Below are positions 29,719 to 41,369 of a DNA stretch of 64,000 nt, piece by piece; position 1 is the stretch's first letter, and the number at the start of each line of letters is the position of its first letter. The DNA comes from Ustilago trichophora (Eukaryota > Basidiomycota > Ustilaginomycetes > Ustilaginales > Ustilaginaceae): positions 372,001-436,000 of the forward strand of contig OOIN01000022.1 in NCBI GenBank assembly GCA_900323505.1. Reading direction: 5' to 3'. The position numbers and the translations under genes are program-made. The notes beneath the pieces are model-generated. The model had not been told where the DNA came from and did not search any database. It worked only from the letters and a program-made list of their open reading frames with translations.

Positions 29719-32700
29719 CTACTGAGGGTCGGAATAGAACCCAATAGCAGTGGACAACAATCTCGAGTGCAACTCTGTCCAACTTTCTTTGACCTGATCC
29801 TCTACTTTTTGTCTAGCTTTGTGATCGGCGGCTTTGATCTTGGCCTCGAATATGGCTGTCACTGGTCTATGATCGCTGATTGTGCATTCCCATCTCCTGT
29901 ACTCTAGGCATCGGATACGATCTGGGTTGTGGGATTTGAAGAGGACGCGATCGCACCAAGCAGGGATGCGGTTTTTTTCGGAGCTGTCCCATTCGTGGGT
30001 ATCTCTATCGTACTTGTAGGTTGGAAGAAAGGAGATGGGTGCTTCGGAAAAGTCTTTGAGACGGAATGCTGGATTGTGCTTCAACTCTTTTCGCAGCTGA
30101 TCCTGCTCCAGTAGCGGGGTGATCTTTCGTGAAGCGATGGCGGCGAGAACCGTATCCCTGCTATGGTCAATGCGATAGTTGAGATCACCAGAAAAGAAAC
30201 AAAGCTCGTGATCGAGAACCATACTTCCATCCCCTCCACCCACATAGGCAGCCGGATCGGCATGTGGATCATCAAATACACTAGGATACTCCAGTATATC
30301 GGCCACATCCGCATTCCTCTGCTTGACATGCTTTTGCCCTGCCGCCAAATGCGAATTCACAAACGCAATACTCGTGTCCTGCACCACCAACCTCGCGATC
30401 ACCGCCCCTTTATTACCGTATCTACCCCCCATCCCCGTCTTGACTGTCGAAATCGCCAGCTCGCGAACATTCTTGAATTCGGTCTGCTTGACAAATACAC
30501 ATGTAAACAGCCCGACCAGCGACTCGGACTGGACTAAAAGATAGCCACACGTCGGCGGCATCGCATAGCGAACAATGCTGATCAACTTGTCATACCACGC
30601 ACGGTACTGGCGAGATACTCGATCGCCTAGATCGTTGGCCTTTTTCTTGCCTCCACCGAGGAGCAGGCTTTTGGCGGTGAGCTTTTTACTTTCGAGGTCA
30701 ATGAGCTCTTGGAAGCCAAAGATGATGATATCTGGCGGACGGTCTGCAGGGAGGCTGCCGGATCCAACTTGGCATGCATTGCGCAGCATAGAGGAGAATA
30801 CTTCCATGTTCTCGGCGGACGTCTCGAGATCGCTGGGTGATGCAGCGTCCATATTGAACGTCACGTGGAGGGTCTTGATGCTGCGATAGGTGCAAAATTC
30901 TGGTTCGCGCTTAGTACTCTCGGCTTGAATCCAGTCAAAGCTCAAGGTACCATCCCACAGATGCACTGCGGCATCCAGACCACCAGAGGCAACCTGTAGA
31001 CGTCCAACTTTTTCGATGCCGTGCTCGTCGACTTTGATCGCAGTGATGGGCTCCTTGTGCGCGGTCCAGATCTTGAGCGCGCGCCAGGGTGCTGTCTCTG
31101 TGTCGAACACCGAGATGGTACCTGCGCGAGTGGCCACCCAAAGATATTTCACTACACCAGCCACAGCAGTGAGGCCATGCGGACCGAGTTTGCGGACACC
31201 GACGCATTCGTACGTCTGGCGAGACCAGATGGAGACATGCCCCGAGTCGTGCCCAAAGTAGACGTAGTTGGGGCGCGAAGGGATAACAGCGCCGCCAGTG
31301 ACAACACCGACGCCCTCGGCCATGTCGGGTGGGATGGTGATGGCTTTGGAGAGAGCATTGAAGGGCTTGTCGTCTGCGAAAGGATTGTAGATGCGGATGC
31401 GGGGGCCTTTGCTTCCGGCATAGTCCTTTGCATTTCGTTGTGCGGATGGGCCAGTTGCGACCCACAGCTGCTGTCCGACGATGCAGGCGTGGGAACCTTT
31501 CTCCATGGCGATGCGCTGAGTGATGGGCTGATTGGAGAGTCGCAGCCCTGCAATAGCCGGGTCGGGATCAGCACTTGGAAGCCAGATTGAGATCTTTCCG
31601 CCCTCGTCTAGGCTGAGCATCTTGTTTCCGACTCTTTTGAGCAGCTGAATTGGGTCCGAATGGACGTTCTGCCTTGAGTACACCACTTGCGCTTCAGCGA
31701 TATCCAACTCCCAAATGTGGCCGTCTTTGGTACCGCACCACAGATATCTACCCTCGTCTGCCGTCTCGCCATGCGATCGTCTTCCGATGGCCGGGATAGG
31801 CGAAACACTGTGGTTGGGTGGTCTGAACTCGAGCGCAGTCAGCTTGACTTCCTTCGACAAATGCTCTCCGACAGTGCAGAGCTTCTCACCCACACCAGAA
31901 GCCGACTCGCCGACGCGATACACCTTGACCTTGTCTCCGCTGCCTGTGACAACAGTGTGACCGCAGACGGCGAAGCATTGGAATCCTTGCTTTGAAGAGG
32001 TGCAGCAGTCGGGGCTGAACTTGGGCGCGCGTCGATTGGCGTGCGAGGTATCGGGCAATCCGCTCGGCGTCATATCCGCTGCTGGGTGCGCTCTGCGCAG
32101 ACCGATCGGAGTCTTGTACGAGGAGGAAGGAGAGAACGACGAAGCGGTATCCGCATCATCTTCGTCGTCAGAGCTGTCGGTGCCAGGCCCGTTTGAGCGG
32201 AAAACGGAGGATCCAAAGCTGCGACCAATCGACGACGTGTTGCTGGCGTTCCGAATGGGTGGGGGCAAGACAGATGAAGCCAGATCGATGTCTCCAGGCG
32301 ACAGGCTTCGAGTGTGGGGCGTATGTTTCAGTGCGATGGAGGACACCGGGATGGGCTTTGACCTTGCTGTGATCGTCTGAGATCTGTGCGGAGTGCCTGT
32401 GATTGACACTGGCGGTGCACTGCGCTGAGGTGGTGGCATGATGGACGATCCGTTCTGAGCTTCATTGGCTTCGCCACCTCCCGGCCTTCGAGCGGGCAGC
32501 GGTGGCAACTCTGCTTCCGCTTCTGCCAGCACGCTGCTAAGAAGTGGCAAAGATCCGGTGCTTTTCGAGGCGCTAAGCCTTCTTCGCTGTTGGGATGCAG
32601 AGTCGGACTCCCTAGACGGCAACGGTGGCGGCGAAAGGGACAGAGAGGCGTCTGGCGGCGACAAGGCAATGAATGATGTGTCGATTGGCCTTGCAGGAAC

Positions 32701-33789
32701 GGCAGGTGCAGAGCCGGTATCCGAGTCCAGCAACACCGACGCAATTGACCCTGGCAATCTAGATAGACTCTCTGAGGAGCTATCAGTCTTGAGTGGGCGC
32801 GGCGGAACTGTTGGCGGAAGCTGTTTGAATGGGTTCGATTCCTGCCCTGCGTCGGCCGTTGGCGAAAGCTGTTCATTTGAGCGAGAATACTTGAGGAAAT
32901 GGTTGCCTCTAGTAGCGATGCGGCTTGGTGCCAAAGTCGAGCTGACGCTTGTGCCCGTACTGGTGCCGGTGCCGGCCGCCTTGTGATGATGCGAGTGATG
33001 ACCAAACATGCTAGCAAGCGAAGTGACCCGTGAGGACGAGCCCAGGCTGGAAAGGCGTTCGAGGTCGGCATCGTCTAGGATCTGAACGCCATGAGATGAT
33101 GATGCAGGCTTGGGCGGCCTAGGAGGAGGTATTTTGACCTTTGCTGGGCCCTCGGCATCTGAGGCAGAAGCAGAGGTAGTGGTCGAAGCAGGTATGCTGG
33201 AAGATGCGTCGCGGGTGGTGTACGATTTCCGCGTGATCAAGGTCAGGTTTTGCTCTCCAAACTTGCGGCCGGGCACGGCTAGCGACTTTGTTGAGTCAGA
33301 AACCTGCCTGGAATGCGGTGTGTGCTTGTCCTTGCCGTTGGTCTTCAGAAGATCTGCGGTGGAACTATTCGAGCTGCTGGGCGCGGACGCGGAGGACGCA
33401 ACGAGGTCGGCTACGCTCAGAGTCGCAGGAGCTGCTGTCGACATTTTGCTCGGAATCGCCACGTGCGATGCTGATGACGATGGAGAGGCGTCATCACTCA
33501 TACTCGAAGGAGAGGTTGAAGCTGCGCAGCTCGATTTCTTGGGTTTCTGCAGGCTGGAAGAGCTACTGGAGCCGACATGACCCATGACGAGCTTCTTCTC
33601 AGCTTGACCAAATGTATGTGTCGCATTGTAGTCCTTCTTTCGAGTGTTTGATGTAGAGGCGGCATGTTTGTAAGTGGGTCGGCTGCTTTCGGACTTGGAG
33701 AGCTGCTCGAACCTGGATCGCAGGTCAGAGACTGCGCCGGGGAAAGAGCCGAACTCATCTGGCTCTTGTCCTGCTTGTTGGTCCGCCAT
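29719..33789 (-). CDS. WD40-containing inositol polyphosphate 5-phosphatase
   Basis: This is a 1356-aa intronless protein. The first 590 residues are disordered and Ser/Pro-rich with several proline motifs (IPPPRPPKPA, LPPTVPPRPL, ELPPLPARRP) that could bind SH3 domains. WD40-like beta-propeller repeats follow at about 600-960 (CFAVCGHTVVTGSGDKVKVY, KYLWVATRAGTISVFDTET). The IPPc phosphatase domain is at about 975-1315, with IIIFGFQELIDLESKK, GGRYGNKGAVIARL, NSHLAAGQKHVKQRN, FFSGDLNYRID, RIPAWCDRVLF and SDHRPVTA. All catalytic and metal-binding motifs of the 5-phosphatase family are present. It should remove the 5-phosphate from PI(4,5)P2 or related inositides. No SAC domain is present, so it is not a synaptojanin/Inp51-53 orthologue. 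The ATG at 33789 is the first in frame. Confidence 0.93.
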   Translation of the reverse strand: MADQQAGQEPDEFGSFPGAVSDLRSRFEQLSKSESSRPTYKHAASTSNTRKKDYNATHTFGQAEKKLVMGHVGSSSSSSLQKPKKSSCAASTSPSSMSDDASPSSSASHVAIPSKMSTAAPATLSVADLVASSASAPSSSNSSTADLLKTNGKDKHTPHSRQVSDSTKSLAVPGRKFGEQNLTLITRKSYTTRDASSSIPASTTTSASASDAEGPAKVKIPPPRPPKPASSSHGVQILDDADLERLSSLGSSSRVTSLASMFGHHSHHHKAAGTGTSTGTSVSSTLAPSRIATRGNHFLKYSRSNEQLSPTADAGQESNPFKQLPPTVPPRPLKTDSSSESLSRLPGSIASVLLDSDTGSAPAVPARPIDTSFIALSPPDASLSLSPPPLPSRESDSASQQRRRLSASKSTGSLPLLSSVLAEAEAELPPLPARRPGGGEANEAQNGSSIMPPPQRSAPPVSITGTPHRSQTITARSKPIPVSSIALKHTPHTRSLSPGDIDLASSVLPPPIRNASNTSSIGRSFGSSVFRSNGPGTDSSDDEDDADTASSFSPSSSYKTPIGLRRAHPAADMTPSGLPDTSHANRRAPKFSPDCCTSSKQGFQCFAVCGHTVVTGSGDKVKVYRVGESASGVGEKLCTVGEHLSKEVKLTALEFRPPNHSVSPIPAIGRRSHGETADEGRYLWCGTKDGHIWELDIAEAQVVYSRQNVHSDPIQLLKRVGNKMLSLDEGGKISIWLPSADPDPAIAGLRLSNQPITQRIAMEKGSHACIVGQQLWVATGPSAQRNAKDYAGSKGPRIRIYNPFADDKPFNALSKAITIPPDMAEGVGVVTGGAVIPSRPNYVYFGHDSGHVSIWSRQTYECVGVRKLGPHGLTAVAGVVKYLWVATRAGTISVFDTETAPWRALKIWTAHKEPITAIKVDEHGIEKVGRLQVASGGLDAAVHLWDGTLSFDWIQAESTKREPEFCTYRSIKTLHVTFNMDAASPSDLETSAENMEVFSSMLRNACQVGSGSLPADRPPDIIIFGFQELIDLESKKLTAKSLLLGGGKKKANDLGDRVSRQYRAWYDKLISIVRYAMPPTCGYLLVQSESLVGLFTCVFVKQTEFKNVRELAISTVKTGMGGRYGNKGAVIARLVVQDTSIAFVNSHLAAGQKHVKQRNADVADILEYPSVFDDPHADPAAYVGGGDGSMVLDHELCFFSGDLNYRIDHSRDTVLAAIASRKITPLLEQDQLRKELKHNPAFRLKDFSEAPISFLPTYKYDRDTHEWDSSEKNRIPAWCDRVLFKSHNPDRIRCLEYRRWECTISDHRPVTAIFEAKIKAADHKARQKVEDQVKESWTELHSRLLSTAIGFYSDPQ

Positions 33790-34779
33790 TGTTAGTGTTG
33801 AGCTGTGGCCTTGTGTTGGTGTTGGCCGAAGTTGGCTGAGCCCTGCTGCGATGGACTAAGTTTGCGAGCCAACCTCCACCGATGTCGGTCAGGAGAGCTC
33901 AGGGCTGAATTGCAATAGCGAAAGAAGCGCAAATTGGCATTGCGTGCGTTGCCATCCGTTCCAGGGGGAGCGCACTGCAAAGTGTTGCTGTTGTCGTATG
34001 ATTGTTTATGTCGTGGTGGTGAGAAGGCGAGTTGGCCAACAGGCTCAGCGTAGTTGCAAGTAGATGCAACACACGGCAAATTGGACCGAGTGCAAGTGTA
34101 CTTCTGGAACTGACACTTGCCGCAAAATTGTCCACATCGGGAGGCGGCCAAAGCGCACGCAGGACAACGCACACACTTCATGCAGCTCTCTCCTCGTTGC
34201 GTCAGGATTCGAGCGTCATTCTGATGCCGAGACACAAAAAAGTGGCCGAAGTGTCATGCGCACAATCACATGCGTAACGTGCAACGGTACAGTACACACA
34301 AATCACCAGAGCGAGTCCCTCTTCGGGAGCATCATCCGATTTCCCACAAGACCTTTCGCCAAATTTTGTTTGCCAAACCCACACCCTCAAACAAAGCAAG
34401 TGAACTAGCTTGAGACCGAGATAGTCAAGCCGATAAGTTGGCTTTTTGTTCGCTTGTCACGTTTTCGGTGTTCATCCCGACAACCTTTCGAGGCGGTGCA
34501 AGCGAGCAAGCCTTTTTGGGCAACTTATCGGTGATTTTCGAGAACGACATCGGCTCATCCACATAGCTAGCTCTTAAGACCTCCACAGTCTGTGATGCAA
34601 GTATCGGGCTGCAGCATCTGCAGATGTACCCTGTGTCTGTGCACAGACACACGCCATCAGTATCAACCTTGGGAATGTCCGCCCTATCGTTACTCAACCT
34701 TCCTTTCTTTCATTTTGACTTTCCCGCGATCTATCTCGAAACCTAATTACACCAGAGTTCCACTCCCGCGCACGTCAAG
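33790..34779. other. divergent promoter, 5-phosphatase / Nit amidase
   Basis: About 1 kb with short frames only. TACAGTA lies at 34288-34294 within GGTACAGTACAC. The last 100 bp before 34780 are T/C-rich leader. I see no gene. Confidence 0.5.
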
Positions 34780-35827
34780 ATGGTCCTCGCAGCAGTAGCC
34801 CAACTCAAGAGCACCGGTGTGATAGCCGACAATCTTGCCCAGAGTATCTCGATCATTCGCAGTGCTGCTCTCGCAGGAGCCAAAGCAATCTTCCTTCCCG
34901 AAGCTACCGACTTTATTGCCCCAACGGCATCCGTCGCTGACCTTACCCGGTCCAATGACAACCTCAACTTCGTCCGAGGGATCCAAACTGCCGCCCGCGA
35001 GTCCAACGTTTTTGTCTCGGTCGGCATCCACGAGCCCCCCTCAGCCGAGCAGGATGCCAAGGATAAAGCTGAGAATCAAGGTCGGCTACGATGTTACAAT
35101 ACCCAGCTCTTAATTGATGGAAGTGGGGAAATTCTAGACAAGTATCGCAAGTTGCACCTGTTCGACGTGGATATCAAGGGAGGGCTCAAGATCTTGGAAA
35201 GCGACTCAACGATTAAAGGAAGCAAGTTGTTGGCACCGAGACAGACGGCGATTGGTAAAGTGGGGCTTTTAACATGCTACGACTTGAGATTTCCAGAACC
35301 TTCATTGGCTTTGAGAAGACAAGGCGCCCAGGTGATTACTTACCCGTCGGCATTTACGGTCAGGACAGGCGCAGCGCACTGGGAGACACTTTTGAGGGCC
35401 AGGGCGATTGAGACGCAGAGCTATGTTCTGGCTGCGGCTCAAGTAGGGGCTCATGATGGGACGAAGAGAGTCTCATGGGGTCATGCAATGATTGTCGACC
35501 CTTGGGGATCGGTCATTGCTCAGTGTCCGTACGTACCACATCTCCGACCAGATACTGCTTATGGACTCGGCAAGACAGACAGACTAACTCATCATCTCGT
35601 CCATTTCATTGCTCGTTTCACATATCAGCGACATTCAACCGTACAAGCCCACCTTCTGCCTCGCTGACATCGTAAGTGCCCTCATCCTTCACCATTTCAT
35701 TCCCAGGTTTCTTTACTGACATCCCTCCCCTTTCTTGTGCCACTAGGACCTTGAATTGCTCGAAAATACCCGCCAAGAGATGCCTCTGTGGGAGCAGAGA
35801 CGAGACGACATCTTCCCACAACTCTGA
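34780..35827 (+). CDS. Nit1/Nit2-type amidase (carbon-nitrogen hydrolase)
   Basis: Three exons: 34780-35528, 35629-35671 and 35747-35827. Introns are 100 and 75 nt, GT-AG, phases 2 and 0. The product is 290 aa, the usual family length. The nitrilase triad is visible: Glu in AIFLPEATDFI, Lys in DKYRKLHLFDVDI and Cys in LLTCYDLRFPEPS. The spliced C-terminus reads QEMPLWEQRRDDIFPQL, the conserved end of the Nit family, which supports both introns. The Nit1 branch (CYDLRFPE) acts on deaminated glutathione as a repair amidase in cytosol and mitochondria; that substrate is inferred from the family. If the first intron is retained, the frame stays open to a different, non-conserved tail at 35667. 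Confidence 0.93.
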
Positions 35828-36010
35828 TTACACACAGCTGCAGAGTGATGATTAGTATCTCGATTGTGAGAGGAAAGCAGATATGATAATAATACATTGT
35901 GAAAGGAGACGGTAGCATGTTACGGGTGTGACAAGAGACAATTGCAAAAAGAGAGTGATGCGATGAGAGAGCGCTTGTCTAGATCACCAGGATTCAAGAT
36001 GTGTCTTTCT

Positions 36011-38179
36011 CTAAACGGTGCGCTGGGTTGGCGTCTCGACCCGAGCCAAAGCCTGGAGACGATTGGTGAGCTCTGCTGCATCCAACTCGAATTTGGGCGG
36101 CGGGTTAGAGGCGGTATTGTTGACGTCAAGTCGGGTAATGACGAAGCCGAGCCAGCCTTCGCTGCGCTGATTGACACCAATCAAGGTGCTAAGAGACGAA
36201 GCTTTCGAGACGCAAGGATTCTCGCTGTTGAATCGCATGCGTTCGTTGCGAGATGCATCACAAGCGTCAGCGCTGGCAACCTTGACGATGGGTACCGACT
36301 GCTGGCGCTGCGCGTGATGGTCCTTGTTGAGGCTCGAAGAAGTAGGCAGGTGGCGTGTGGCGCGACTGAGAGCGGAGGCGACCGTGTACTGTGCCCAAAA
36401 CACGAAAGCCAAGGGAAGTGCGGCTTGGACGATGAAGACGCACACATATGTCACCTGATCGCGGAACGAGCCAACCAGCGATGTGTGAGGATCCGCGTGT
36501 TCCGTGGTTGCAAGGAAGCGAGGCGATGCAAGCACTCCGGCTGCGACGGCTCCGTTGAAGCTTTGACGCTCGATACGGTCTCGGTAGAAGGCAGTGCGGC
36601 TCAGGCTGCGAAGTGCAGCAAGTGCGATAAGCACCTGGCAGAGCACGTGTGCACGAATCAGACGGGATGCAAGATCAATGACCCAGCGCTTCTGCAGTGC
36701 AAGTCCCGCGATGCCGACCAATGCAAAGACGGACTGGGCGAGCATGAAGGCGGTCAATGGAAGCGAGGCAGCGTCGGGGTGAATCGAGGTCTCGAAGGCG
36801 CACACGCCAATGATGGAGACGCTGAGTGCCGCCAGTCCGACTGCCACCAATGGCATACGCACGGGCTGAGATCGTGCGCAAGCATCACGCACAGTCGAAA
36901 AGGTAGACGAAGACGACTTTTCCGTATTCGGGTTGGTGTTGTTGGAAGCAGATGCGAGCAGAGAATGGTTGGGAAGGTCCGAGATGGAGAGGCTGCGGTG
37001 CTTGCGCCACGATTGTGCTCGACGGTGTGCCACGGGTGCTTCGTAGATCTGGCTCTTGAAGCTGATACCAGCTCGGCTGGTAGGCACCTGTGTTGGAAGC
37101 TCACGATCCTCGGAGCTGCTCTGGCGTGACAGAATGGGTGAGATGGTCTCAGGAGACTCGAAGACGGCCTGTTCGCGCGACACAGCGGCAGCAGAGGTTG
37201 CAAAAAGACCCAAGCGATCCTGCTCGTTAGGCTGAAATCTGCGTCGGTCGGCAGGCGAAGCGCCTTCGAGATCGCTCTGATGATCGTGATCATCCACAGC
37301 AACACCGAGCGTGTCAACGTCAAAGATGGACCGAAGTTCCTGCAGACCGGCCTTGAGGTAAGGTGAGGTTGTCGAGTGAATCGTCTGGTTTAGAGCAGTG
37401 ATGCTCATCCTGCGCGACATGGAGTTGGACCATCTTCTAGCCCTACGAGTCCAATTCGAAGTTCCACACTCGGGCGACAAGGCTTCCATGGTGGCGGGCA
37501 GATCGGCTGAGCCGTTGAGAGAGAGATAGCGTGTACCGCCCATCAGCGTATTACGTTCGGAGCCCGCCGACCGGAGCGAGGTGGAGCGAGATAACGTGGA
37601 AGTTGGGCTGGTGAGACTTGGCGTACTCGACATAGAAGAAGATGCTTCGTCACCGAGAGCTTCCAGGTGTCGATTGGTAAGCATGGGGCTGAAGCCGGCG
37701 CTGTCGGTATCGTCGGCGCCGCTGGAAAAGAGTAGTGAAGGGCCTAGGAATTCGGTCAGGCCGGCGGCACAAGCATATTTCCGCGAAGGGTGAGGATGGC
37801 GCATCGATGAAGAAGCTGAACCTGCTGTTGACAAAGCTCGAGTGGGTTGCTCTGGGCTGGTGGGCGCACCGTTGTCATTGCCGGAAAAGACACGGCGTTG
37901 TCGAGAATAGGCTCGAAGCGTCTCTCCACGTTTGGAAGGGCTGACGGTGGGGTCACGAAGCTCGCTGATGGTGTTAGAGCTTCTTCTAGCGGCAGAGTTG
38001 AGTTGAATAGGAAGCGCAAGCTGCTGGTGGAGTGAGGTGGCAGTGCTGGTGTGAGGACGCGAGTGAGTCGAGGAGGAGGACGTGTAGCTGACAGTCTTAC
38101 TGCGTCGGACGGTGGGGTCGTGTCGCGATGAGCCAGTAGAGGACCCGGCCTCGATATGTGCCGGTGCGCACTGGCTCAT
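36011..38179 (-). CDS. orphan four-TM membrane protein
   Basis: This is a 722-aa intronless protein. The first 430 residues are Ser/Thr/Arg-rich and disordered. Hydrophobic segments follow at about residues 440-605: VAVGLAALSVSIIGVCAF, LTAFMLAQSVFALVGIAGLA, HVLCQVLIALAAL and VCVFIVQAALPLAFVFWAQY. This is a tetraspan-like layout with a longer loop before the last segment. The C-terminal tail is cytosolic-like and ends in ELTNRLQALARVETPTQ. I do not recognise a family. The large N-terminal domain with RRxSxS patches suggests phosphoregulation (inference). The first in-frame ATG is 38179. The gene converges on the Nit amidase gene, with 183 bp between stop codons. Confidence 0.8.
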   Translation of the reverse strand: MSQCAPAHIEAGSSTGSSRHDPTVRRSKTVSYTSSSSTHSRPHTSTATSLHQQLALPIQLNSAARRSSNTISELRDPTVSPSKRGETLRAYSRQRRVFSGNDNGAPTSPEQPTRALSTAGSASSSMRHPHPSRKYACAAGLTEFLGPSLLFSSGADDTDSAGFSPMLTNRHLEALGDEASSSMSSTPSLTSPTSTLSRSTSLRSAGSERNTLMGGTRYLSLNGSADLPATMEALSPECGTSNWTRRARRWSNSMSRRMSITALNQTIHSTTSPYLKAGLQELRSIFDVDTLGVAVDDHDHQSDLEGASPADRRRFQPNEQDRLGLFATSAAAVSREQAVFESPETISPILSRQSSSEDRELPTQVPTSRAGISFKSQIYEAPVAHRRAQSWRKHRSLSISDLPNHSLLASASNNTNPNTEKSSSSTFSTVRDACARSQPVRMPLVAVGLAALSVSIIGVCAFETSIHPDAASLPLTAFMLAQSVFALVGIAGLALQKRWVIDLASRLIRAHVLCQVLIALAALRSLSRTAFYRDRIERQSFNGAVAAGVLASPRFLATTEHADPHTSLVGSFRDQVTYVCVFIVQAALPLAFVFWAQYTVASALSRATRHLPTSSSLNKDHHAQRQQSVPIVKVASADACDASRNERMRFNSENPCVSKASSLSTLIGVNQRSEGWLGFVITRLDVNNTASNPPPKFELDAAELTNRLQALARVETPTQRTV

Positions 38180-38393
38180 GTCGTCGGCCGTTGATGATCG
38201 AGTGGATGAGGTGGAGAGGTCAGAGCATAGGTATATGTCGGATGGCCCAGAAGCTGGGAGAGAGCGACAACACAATCGGTGATTCGGCAAGGCTCCGGTG
38301 TATCGATCTATGCGGTTAGCTGGTTGGCTGTAGCGGTTGATCCAAACTCGTCCAGGTTATTATATCGGAAGAAAGGCGAGGCTAGAGGTGAGA

Positions 38394-38414
38394 GATGACA
38401 GATGACAGATGACA
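38394..38414. repeat. GATGACA heptamer repeat
   Basis: Three perfect tandem units, with partial copies on both sides. Confidence 0.8.
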
Positions 38415-38860
38415 GATGCTAAATACCAGTGAACAGAGACGCGATGTTGGCGTTGGCTGCAATGTTTTTGAAATGGTCGAGAGCAAAGCACTGGCAAGCG
38501 ACGTTGGCAGTGCAGTCAATGGTGATGATGGTGTGAAGAAAGGGAGGTCAAAGGTTTGGTGATGACGCTTGACAATGAGGCTATGTGAGCAGCAAGCGAC
38601 AGACAAAGGGGAGCGAGGACCGAGGCGAGTTTCGAGAGAAAGCGCTGGGCTGCCCAATGTGACAGTTCCAACACTTTTTACAGACGTCCCACACGAAAAG
38701 AAAGCGGGAAAGGCTCGGGAACTCTCCACCGCGGGCTGCCTGTTTCGCAGCATAAAGGGTTCTTGCTGCTGCGTGTGACTGTGTGACTGTGAGCCGGAGA
38801 CGTGCAGGCCAAGCCGGCACAGAGGAATGACTGAGCCTATTTTATTTATTTTGATTTTAC

Positions 38861-38892
38861 CAAAAAAAAAAAAAAATAAATAAAAAAATAAA
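38861..38892. repeat. A-rich/AAAT tract
   Basis: A run of about 14 A followed by AAATAAATAAAAAAATAAAA. A low-complexity spacer. Confidence 0.8.
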
Positions 38893-41332
38893 AGTGTCAT
38901 CCCATACCGTCAAGCTCGCCTCGCTTACACACCTTGAAAGGGTCGTTGGACGGCCAGACCTCTTGCCAAGCCATACTATGTGCACCTGCCGATGTTACAG
39001 TACAACATAGTCTTTCTCTCTCTCTCTCCGCAATTTCTGCTGTAAGCTTCCATCAACGAGTTTGCTTTGTAGTACAGTACGTAAGACAGAGAGGAATTTT
39101 TCGACGACTTCGGATGATCCACATTCACTTTCGCTACGAGTGAAAAAAGTTTGGGCATGATTTCATCCTTTTTTGGTTGCTTTCTGTTTGCATTCCTGGT
39201 CCTGCTCCAGAGTAAGACAACAATTACATCGCACACTCTGAAGCGAGAACCCCGACCCACCAGCACCCACCATCATCACCCCCACCGTGTGTGATGAGGA
39301 CCCACCGTGAACCCGCATTCAGCCGCCCACCGCTTCTTTTAGAGCTTAACGCTTTGTACACCCATCCAACGCCCACTTCTCACGGCGCTGGGACCTTTAA
39401 GCTGCCAAATGAGATGGTGTGCCTTGCGTCGGTGTTCAGTCGCTTGAGCATCGGATTGTGTCGTCTCCGATTCAGTGCCATCGCCGTGTAAGGTGGGACC
39501 TTTCATCGACTGGGTCTCGTATCGGCCTTGGCTTGTGTCCAGAATGAGCTTGACCTGCCCATCCTCTGCTACAAAATCCTCATCAAGGATACCTCTTTCA
39601 GAGGCCAAACAGCGACACCGCGGAGTACTCGAGACTAGAGACGGGAGCTGGACTTGAACGCCCACACTGGTGACAAAAATCCAACGCAAAGAGCCTGGAA
39701 TGCATCTCCCGAATTTCAAGGTCCGCCGATACTCTGCGCATCATTTGCACACATACACACACACACGAAAAGAGATGAAGAAGCGGCAGTCGGCAGTCGA
39801 CAGTCGGCAGCCGCTCTTGAACCATGATTTGATCATTTCTTCAACTTTTGTCAAACTGGTCCCTGTTGGTCCCGTCGGCGCCTTGCTCGGTTAAGCTTGC
39901 CGTGTTGGTAGCGAGCAGATTTTGGCACTGTTTGCATGTTGTTCCTCGCTGTCTCTTTGGCCTGCCAAGCTCGGTTGATCCGACGCAGTCACTCACTCAC
40001 CATGATCATCTAACTTAAGCATGCATTCTCCACTGAATCTCGCCTGCCGTGTCACCTGTCCTTGATGTGTGTTCAAAGAGCATGCTTGCTTTTCTTCGCT
40101 TCGACCTTGCATGACCAGAAGCCGCAACACTTGATGCCGAACGGGCTCCTCCTCAGAGTCGACAGACAAGGCTGCTAGGTGTCATTGTCGACTCGTAGCG
40201 CTTACCATAGTAGTTTGAGCTTTGCCGCTGCAAGATGATGATGGTTTTGCACTGATTTTTGTCGTTCTATGCAGTGCGTTTGAAAAATCATGCGATCTTT
40301 TCCTTCAGACTTGGCACAATCACCCAAAAGGCACGCGTCCTGCACTCTCTCCAGACCAACACTTTCATCATGTGGATCGCCGTCGCGCATTTTGGCTGTG
40401 CTGATCAGTCAAAAGCCCAACTCACAGCACGTTTGTGTGACCAAATAACACAATCTGCAGATACTGCAAGTATTTGTCGCAACGACTGTTGGAACATTCG
40501 ACCAAATATGGCATTCGGCAACGTCAAGATGGTCACCATCCACAACATCACTCCGTTGGAGGGAAGAGCAAGAGAATGGCAATTCCGAGGTTCCATAGGT
40601 AAGCACGCCAGGTACAGCCGACCTCACAGTTGTTACCTTATGCAGGCTTCGGCAGCCGATCGTTCGCGGCCCCACAGTTTGCTATCACTCTGCAAGGCAC
40701 CGCCTGCGCTGGTTCGGAATGCTTCGCTAGGAACAACGCTGCTGCTGCTGTTGCACCCTCACGCGGAATCCCGCTCCCCTCCTCCTCCTCGTTGTTTGAA
40801 TTGCTGCCGATCACGATCCCGTCAATCATCGCTTCCACTCACCGCGTCCCGAGACAGGTATACTGTACCAGCGAGTAGAGAAAGGTGAGGATCGGAGCGG
40901 AGCAACGTTCTGCATTCTTGGCCAGAGGCTTGGCAAGCAAATGTGCTCTCGAGCGATGCGTTGTTCCCATTCACCTCCAAACATAACGAAATGTCACGTT
41001 TAATGGGGTCAGCGACGAAGCGACACCATCCATTGTCCTGCGCTTTTTGTTCCTGTGTCACGCGCCAAGAGACGCACCTCGCAGTATCGTGACGAGGATG
41101 TCAGTCACCTCCATCCTCAACTCCACACCTGCACCACTTAGCTTGGCTTGAGCACCATCCATATGACATCGAAACTTTGCAGTCAATAAAGAGCGCTTTC
41201 AAGGTCACGAGGTTTCTTACCCCTATTTTGCAGGCCAAAAAAGGTGGAGGAGAAGAAGGCTTGATTCAAATACAGTACAGTAGCGGCATTCCGTGCAGCT
41301 TCCTCGCTTATTTACCCCGGAATCGGAAGAGA

Positions 41333-41369
41333 CATTCATCCATCCATCCATCCATCCATTCATTCATTA
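41333..41369. repeat. ATCC/ATTC tetramer microsatellite
   Basis: Five to six ATCC units followed by ATTC units, ending in ATTAATCAAT. Confidence 0.85.

Noticed and set aside
32820..32845. B-box-like GGGTTCGATTCC
   Set aside because: It lies within the coding sequence of the 5-phosphatase and no cloverleaf surrounds it.
39640..39715. tRNA-like stretch on the minus strand (B-box-like GTTCAAGTCC and complementary GGGAG/CTCCC ends)
   Set aside because: The T-stem does not pair (three of five pairs fail) and no D-arm or A-box with correct spacing is present, so it cannot be called a tRNA; at most a relic.
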